From Euwallacea fornicatus (Eukaryota; Arthropoda; Insecta; Coleoptera; Curculionidae): a DNA stretch of 64,000 bases. Location: the NCBI RefSeq assembly GCF_040115645.1, contig NC_089551.1, positions 4,340,001 to 4,404,000 on the forward strand, given 5' to 3'. How positions within the stretch are numbered: position 1 is the first letter of the stretch; the number at the start of each line of letters is the position of its first letter. A program made the position numbers and the translations under genes. Of the stretch, positions 59,101 through 64,000 are shown piece after piece. A model generated the notes under the pieces. The model was not told the origin of the DNA. It saw only the letters and a list, made by a program, of their open reading frames with translations, and made no database searches.

Positions 59101-61148
59101 CTTAATTTCTTGGTTTCTCGCAGTATTCTCGGATCTTTCACCGTTTTCGTAGAATTTGCAAAAATATCTATGGATGCAAATTAAGAATGTAAAGGAAACA
59201 AAGAAAAGAGTAATCATTTGGCTTAATTATGAACTATTGCAAGCAAAACATACCATTTAATCACATTTCTCAAAATAAAAATAGATCTAAATAAAAACAA
59301 AGTTCTAAAAAGTATTGAAAATGTGTATGAAAAATGTGGCTTTCCCACCCCGTATATCGAAAGTAATGCGTTTTTGATCATAGGTCTATAGCATTTTGTA
59401 TTAATTTACGGAGTACTATCGCTGCTTCAAATATCTCCACGATGATGTTACCATGTATATGTGTCAGTTACTTCGGGTGACGCAAGCCGGACATGCAACT
59501 GTCCAAAAATGGACAAAAAAACATGCCGTTATGGTTAATTTCGTATATGCTTTAGCCACAAACTTACATTTTTGAGGAAAAATTATTTGGCTATTCGAAC
59601 AGACGAATGTAGAAAAGGCAAATAAAAAAAATTAAATATTTCAGAAATATTTATTTTACTAAACTATAACTCTACATGTGTCAAAATATAAACAACATTT
59701 TACAAAATATTTTCAAAAACTTATAGTATTTTTCTCAAAATTAGTCTCAGTGGTTTTTGCTTTGTGCAGCAACTTGTGCAAAGAACTTGATTCAGGAACA
59801 CATTTTCACTTAAAAAATTGCAATTTTGATCTGTGTAAACATCGTGAAGAAGCCCGAATAATTCCAATAAATTCGAAAACATCAACTTCGAAAAGATATA
59901 TCTTAAGATTCTTCTGCCAGATGCATCGTTTCCAAAATATTATGAGATCTTGACCTCAATCAAGGCTTCTGATAAAAATTTATCACATAGGGTGACGGAG
60001 AATCCGGGGCCGCAAGGGCGGCTGAAGCACGACGCAGAGCCTTGGCTAGAAGGAAAGCGAAAAATCAACATATCAAATCATCTAATTTGCGACTCGGTTC
60101 ACCACCGCCTGTACCTGGTAACTTACCTGTTCCTCATGACTTCAGACCCTAAATTTCTCTCTTCTAATTTAAGGGCGCAGGCATGAAAATATCCAAACAG
60201 AAACCTATCTGGAGGAACTGTACGTGAACCCACCCGTAGCCGAAATGTGCACCCAAACAGATTTATTCGTCGAAAGACCTGTGTCCCCCTTTTACGTTTC
60301 TGCTAAAACTGGGGCCGACGTAGAGACTCAGATTTATCCTGGAGATGTAAGGTTTGCAACGAGAACAAGTCTACAGTTAAATCGCCTTATTGCAGCTCTT
60401 CGACTTCGACATGGAAGTTCAGCCGATCTTGGAAGTACTGGTGGGCAAAACGATTGAACAGGCCTTGATAGAGGTACTAGAGGAAGAGGAATTGGCTGCG
60501 CTGCGGGAACAACAGAGGCGGTTCTTAGAGTTGAGATCGCAAACTGCTGAGTGTCTAAGGTCAGAGAGATATATTGACAAGATCCCCGTTAAACTAATTT
60601 ATTTTACTTGTAGGTTAGATGAACGAGAAAAAAGACTGGTTAAAGAAAAAGAGAATAGGCTTGTCGAGCGCGAAGAAAGCGGCAAAGCCCAAAAAGAAAT
60701 GGATGAAAGAATCGCCGCATCCGTGTTAATACAAGACTACCTGGCAGACTTGCTTCCTTCAGTTATCGAAGGCTTAGAGTCTGAAGGGTTCATGATGGAC
60801 CACACCAAAGAAGGCAAACTCTCCCTTACCCATCCCAAAAAATATTCTAGGAACACTTTTCCAGACATCGGCGAATCCTTCATGCCATGGCTGATCCAGG
60901 AAGTCGCTGTAGAGGTTCAGGATATGGTGTGCAGCAGGGACGTGCTGTCCGATATCGTCCGAGAGATTTTAGAAAATAGAGCTGAAATCTATAAAGCCTT
61001 ACACAAGGAGTCCTCAACCGATGAAACCGAAGAAGAAGGCCCTTCAGTCGAAGACATGATACTGCAGGACCACTTGAGATTGCAGGAAGAAATTAGGGCG
61101 CGCACCAAACACGACACTTTAAAGAGCGATATCCCTGAAGTTCAATAG
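50117..61148 (+). CDS. RSPH3: radial spoke head protein 3 (RSPH3), two candidate N-terminal forms
   Basis: Axonemal scaffold at the base of the radial spoke stalk in motile cilia and sperm flagella. Exons of form A: 50117-50313, 55333-55405, 55527-55577, 59991-60117, 60174-60346, 60396-60559, 60614-61148 (1320 nt, 439 residues). Form B replaces the first exon with 54549-55252 (608 residues). Conserved blocks: YTFSSSPRAL, YGNIMFDKRVFRG, EARRRALARRKAKNQ, IQTETYLEELYV, MCTQTDLFVERPVSP, KTGADVETQI and FDFDMEVQPILEVLVGKTIE. The last runs into QALIEVLEEEEL, the region known in RSP3 as an amphipathic helix that binds RIIa domains. A charged coiled-coil and then IQDYLADLLPSVIEGL follow; in RSP3 such a helix contacts Dpy-30-type partners. 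AATAAA lies at 61285, 137 bp past the stop. Confidence 0.92.
50314..51721. other. first part of the RSPH3 form A intron
   Basis: AT-rich to mixed-composition intronic DNA following the donor GTAAGC at 50314. No repeat end, exon or RNA gene was recognised. The minus-strand open frame at 51223-51414 has no recognisable domain. Confidence 0.4.
51722..52526. mobile_element. nonautonomous element with about 150 bp inverted repeats
   Basis: The left end TACAGGATGATCCATGCAAA and the complement of the right end (TACGGGGTGGTCTATGTAAA) match. Similarity continues through GTTTAGAAARAAGTTTAATAT and to a second ACAGGGT- or ACGGGGT-like motif about 120 bp in from each end. No transposase was seen inside. 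It lies in the long RSPH3 intron. Confidence 0.75.
52527..54548. other. intronic DNA and likely 5' region of RSPH3 first exon B
   Basis: Mostly AT-rich sequence. A local inverted arrangement of GACTCGACTTG and CAAGTCAAGTC blocks is at 52542-52617. The last 100 bp could be the 5' untranslated region of the form B transcript. No X-box of comparable quality was found here. Confidence 0.4.
54549..55252 (+). CDS. RSPH3 alternative first exon B (234 codons)
   Basis: A long GC-richer open frame starting MMEVLIPKLLPMSSDETED and ending at donor CC|GTAAGT in phase 2. That is the same phase as first exon A, so both can splice to the shared exon at 55333. A TAG lies just upstream in frame (54540-54542), so A cannot splice into B without a stop in any way I could find. 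Near its end B carries RKLFTYASQPRVLNRSP, which parallels YTFSSSPRALLNN in exon A. The rest is basic, low in hydrophobic residues and not recognised. It could also be entered from an unseen upstream exon through an acceptor at 54542. Confidence 0.7.
55810..56724. mobile_element. nonautonomous element related to 24607-25413
   Basis: The ends ATAGGATGTTTCATAAACAT and, at the right, the complement of ATGTTTGTGAAACACTTTGTA match each other and those of the 24607-25413 element. The two copies also share inner blocks (ATCGCTTCGTTCCCAAGATA type). It lies in the RSPH3 intron 55578-59990. Confidence 0.7.
56729..57341 (-). mobile_element. element with about 135 bp inverted repeats and a transposase tail
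   Basis: The left arm (GGTGTTTCCTAACTACGT onward) and the complement of the right arm match through GGCGTAATC, ACTGATTTTGAGTCAAAAAT and TACAGGGTGTTG. On the minus strand, 56950-57180 encodes the C-terminal end of a transposase: TLDQLQERIITGCETIRN, PGVFERVRQSLTRRMEA, ending GGRFQQFS. The rest of the gene is missing. Confidence 0.75.
57350..58080. repeat. diverged repeat, copy 1
   Basis: Shares an ordered set of blocks with 58740-59460. These include TACTATTTTATGCTTTG, a TTTTTTGG/GAAYACYC segment followed by TATGAATTC, ACCGTTTTC-TAGAATTTGCAAAA, ATCTAT and CATAGGTCTAT. The copies are in the same orientation about 1.4 kb apart in the large RSPH3 intron. Confidence 0.65.
58740..59460. repeat. diverged repeat, copy 2
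   Basis: Direct-repeat partner of 57350-58080. It begins near the end-like TACAGGATATAACATATCAT. No coding region was recognised in either copy. They may be two insertions of one nonautonomous family or a local duplication; the sequence between them (58081-58739) does not decide this. Confidence 0.65.
60560..60613 (+). other. 54 bp in-frame, stop-free mini-intron in RSPH3
   Basis: The segment begins GTCAGAGAG after CTAAG and ends TTTTACTTGTAG. Removing it joins AECLR to LDEREKRLVKEK and keeps the charged coiled-coil regular. Read as protein it would add about 18 residues including IPVKLIYFTC, out of character with the helix around it. I treat it as an intron. Confidence 0.75.
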
Positions 61149-62185
61149 CGGTTTGTAAGTGGTATATTAAATTAAAAATAGAGACCCTAATTTGTGCATC
61201 TGCATAACAATGAATCAAAAACGCCCTTCAGAATTCAATTTAAATGATATCAGCATCTCTATTTCTGCAACACCGGATGATATTAATAAAGTGAGCGATA
61301 TGGGGTGGTAACCACCCCTACATAGGGCCGGTGATTGGAACAAATTCAAGGGGGCGATTAGTCGCGGTCGCGCAGGTGTTTTTGATGCCGCATTTTGCTA
61401 ATTTCGACTCGATTTCAGGGCAACAGACTATCAGCATCAGCAAGAGTACCTAATATGCGACATAACATTTTAAAAGCAACTAAGGTTTTGCACCACAAAC
61501 GATATACCTACCTACTAAAAAATAATTATATTGTATATTGTTTACTTTATTGTAAAATTTGTTGGGCAGAAATATACATACATACTATTGTTTATTAAAA
61601 CAAGATTCTTTTAATACCGTTAATGAGACATTAGTGAATGTATTGTTGGATTGGCTAAGTAAATTCTGATTGTTTACTTTCTATTAAGGCAGGGAAAACT
61701 TTTTTAGAGTATTTATTCATAAGACTCTGTCAACAGTGAACTTCTATTTAGTTAGAGTAACAATAACTGTTACATAAAAAATTATTACATGCAGGGGATG
61801 TAAAATTCCCCTTATAATTTAATGGTACCATACGGAATACTCTATTTACTTTGCTGTATAGTAATAACAATGAGTGAGGTTTAGAATACAAAAATGAAAA
61901 ATCTATTCATTTGCTGAATATCACTATTTTTCCATTGAAAAATTATAGAAAATCGCAATTATGTGACTTTCACGCTCTCTCAAATTTTTTGGTAAAAAAA
62001 AAACAATAAGTAACTATTTTGTGGGTAAACTTTAAGTCAATATGATATAACAGACCCAAATACTGGAGAATCGAACAATTCAATGGCAGGGACAATGTGT
62101 AAAATCTCACAGAACTCACATATTCAAATTATGCACATATAAATTACCTAACAACCTAAAACCAGTCTCTTTAAAAGGTAGATAT
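61149..62185. other. convergent 3' region between RSPH3 and UPRT
   Basis: About 1 kb between facing stop codons. It holds the likely RSPH3 polyadenylation signal (61285-61290) and, for the minus-strand gene, a possible AATAAA (TTTATT at 61712-61717). The open frame at 61395-61598 has no recognisable domain. Confidence 0.5.
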
Positions 62186-64000
62186 TTAATCAGTGCCGAA
62201 ATACTTTTGTCCAAAATGATTTGGAGCCACTGGATGGACCTCAGAAGTCAAAATTTTCATCTACAACATGTTTTAATGACTCTGGACTTTTTTTATATTA
62301 TAAAACAGCCACGTACCCGAGGATAAGACTGCAGGATAGTTTGGACTGCTTGTGGAGTGCAAAATAAATTGCTCAATATTATACACTCCTCTTTAACTCC
62401 ATGTTCTTTGAGGACATTTACAGCTTTGCTCACAGTATTACCTGTAGACATAATAGGATACATGAGCAACACCTACAAACAAACATTAATGTTGGCCTAA
62501 ATCATCAATAAATGATGTATACATGTCTACGGGCAATGTCTTCAGGAAACCTAGCATAAACCACTTTAGCTTCATGTGTGTCTGCATCAGATTCGACTAG
62601 AATTTTTCCTATTCTGATGCTTCTACAGCAATCCCTGAGACCTTGCTCCATGGACTCTCCAGATCTCACTATCGAGACCCCACAGTTTCCAGATTTATAT
62701 TTAAGCCCTTTAAACAACAAATTTAGTGGTTGTTTTGGATTATTATGGTTAAATAATTGAAATAATGGTAACTCGATTTTGCAATCGATTAAGAGTTAAT
62801 GATATGTGCAATGAAACTAAGACTAACTGTATCTATAAATACCAAAGTGCACAGGGACAGTGTAAATAAAGAATGATTTGTATTATTAGTCAGGTCATGG
62901 TCGGATCATTGTCAGGTCAAACATTGTAACATGAAGTTTATTTCGCATGCATGGTCAACCAATACGAATTTAAGGTTGCAATTTAACCTGACAGTCATCT
63001 GATCTTGGCCTGACAGATAATATAAATCATTCATAAAGGATTTCTTAGAGGGAAAATCCATTTAAACCGAACATGCTCTACTCTGAACAACACCACATTA
63101 ACTGTACAGAGGATATTTTAGAAAATACAAACACTCAATGAAAATGATACACACATTAAACAAAGCTAAATCACTTGATTTATCAAAATTTGTTAGATTT
63201 ACACTCCGAGATTCTGTAGTTATAGCAAAACATATACCTATTTTATATATACATATGTCCAGCCAATAACTTTGTAGTTAAATATTTCAAATATTACTCA
63301 CTGTATATTTTTTCAAATTTTAATTTTTCTTGGTCTGTACACATCAGTGCAGCATTAATATTAAAAATATATAAAAATTTTATTTGAAAAAAAAAAGATC
63401 CTGTACTGATAGAATTTTTAAATTCTTTTTAGATTTTAGTACAAAAACTCTATTCAGCATTTCCCTTTTTTCACTGAGAACAGAGTCATTTAGTGAGCTA
63501 AACACTTTGTGACACCCTGTAAATATACTCAGAGTTTAAGTTAGTGGTTTCCACATATATTCTGAATGTTGTTATTATTAAATTAATGTTTTCAGTTATT
63601 TTTTTGTAATTAGACCTATTTTCTAACCTGAACCATGCAATTATTGCATTGGATTACACTAAATGGACTGCACTACTAAATCAAATGAATTACAAACCAT
63701 TATAAGTGGCATTTGTAGGGGTTATAACATTGCATTCAGTAAATGGTAACTGATTAAGGCTTTCTTCAATGACTAGGCGAATCAGTCGGTCAGCATAAAA
63801 CTTAAAATCACTACGACTAGTGTTCCTAAAGTAAACTGACATAATTGTTTGCCTGAACTGTGTTGTTTCAGGAGTTAATACCTATCTCGTAAGATTGTTT
63901 GTAGCTCCTTGATTTGGTCATTTGCAGGAAGAATCTTTAATCGAGGGTATTCTTTGCAATACTCCAACCCATTGGAGTTACTCATATCAATATCAGCACT
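62186..64000 (-). CDS. UPRT: uracil phosphoribosyltransferase homolog (UPRT), N-terminus beyond the window
   Basis: Minus-strand exons: 63882 to beyond 64000, 63698-63825, 62523-62707, 62317-62472, 62186-62260. All phases agree. In order the product reads LKILPANDQIKELQTILRD, FYADRLIRLVIEESLNQLPF, NCGVSIVRSGESMEQGLRD, IRIGKILVESDADTHEAKVV, the PRPP-binding loop LLMYPIMSTGNTV, and the C-terminus VHPVAPNHFGQKYFGTD. This is the animal UPRT homolog, a PRTase-fold protein of pyrimidine salvage. In microbes the enzyme makes UMP from uracil and PRPP; the vertebrate homologs are reported to lack clear activity, so the function here is uncertain. The 62708-63697 intron has a CACCCTGTA motif near 63515. 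Confidence 0.93.

Noticed and set aside
1..64000. CRISPR arrays, bacterial operons, rRNA or tRNA genes
   Set aside because: Nothing of these kinds was seen. The repeats are inverted or dispersed transposon ends, not regularly spaced direct repeats.

Overview
The window looks like a stretch of an insect nuclear genome. Genes are split by short GT-AG introns (mostly 46-80 bp) but sit in AT-rich DNA packed with Tc1/mariner-type DNA transposons whose ends read TACAGGGTGT. A beetle would fit, but this is inference and no species can be named. No bacterial, organellar or CRISPR-like features were seen.

Layout. (1) 1704-19015, plus strand: an M13 neprilysin-type zinc endopeptidase. Its upstream N-terminal exon(s) are not identified, two introns are swollen by transposons, and it ends in two alternative, complete last exons (16991-17329 and 18677-19015). 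(2) 19868-31182, minus strand: a full ABCC4/MRP4-like ABC transporter of 12 exons (1323 residues as spliced here), tail-to-tail with the peptidase gene. (3) 37664-45134, plus strand: a paralogous ABCC4-like transporter of 13 exons (1342 residues), head-to-head with the first across a 6.5 kb repeat-filled spacer. Most exon lengths are identical between the two. (4) 50117-61148, plus strand: radial spoke protein 3 (RSPH3), with two mutually exclusive candidate first exons (50117-50313 and 54549-55252) and a match to the RFX X-box upstream of the first. (5) 62186-64000, minus strand: the C-terminal part of a uracil phosphoribosyltransferase homolog (UPRT) that runs off the window edge.

The exon models were built by hand from splice sites, reading phase and family conservation. 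The summed exon lengths of both transporters, both RSPH3 forms and the peptidase (from its first whole codon) are multiples of three. Three mini-introns (51, 60 and 54 bp) are multiples of three with no in-frame stop, so simple ORF calling reads them as protein.

The genes do not form a pathway. They are a membrane peptidase, two organic-anion exporters that arose by inverted duplication, an axonemal scaffold and a nucleotide-salvage family protein. The rest is mobile-element debris: decayed transposases, elements with long terminal inverted repeats, and a clear nested insertion at 2708-6430.
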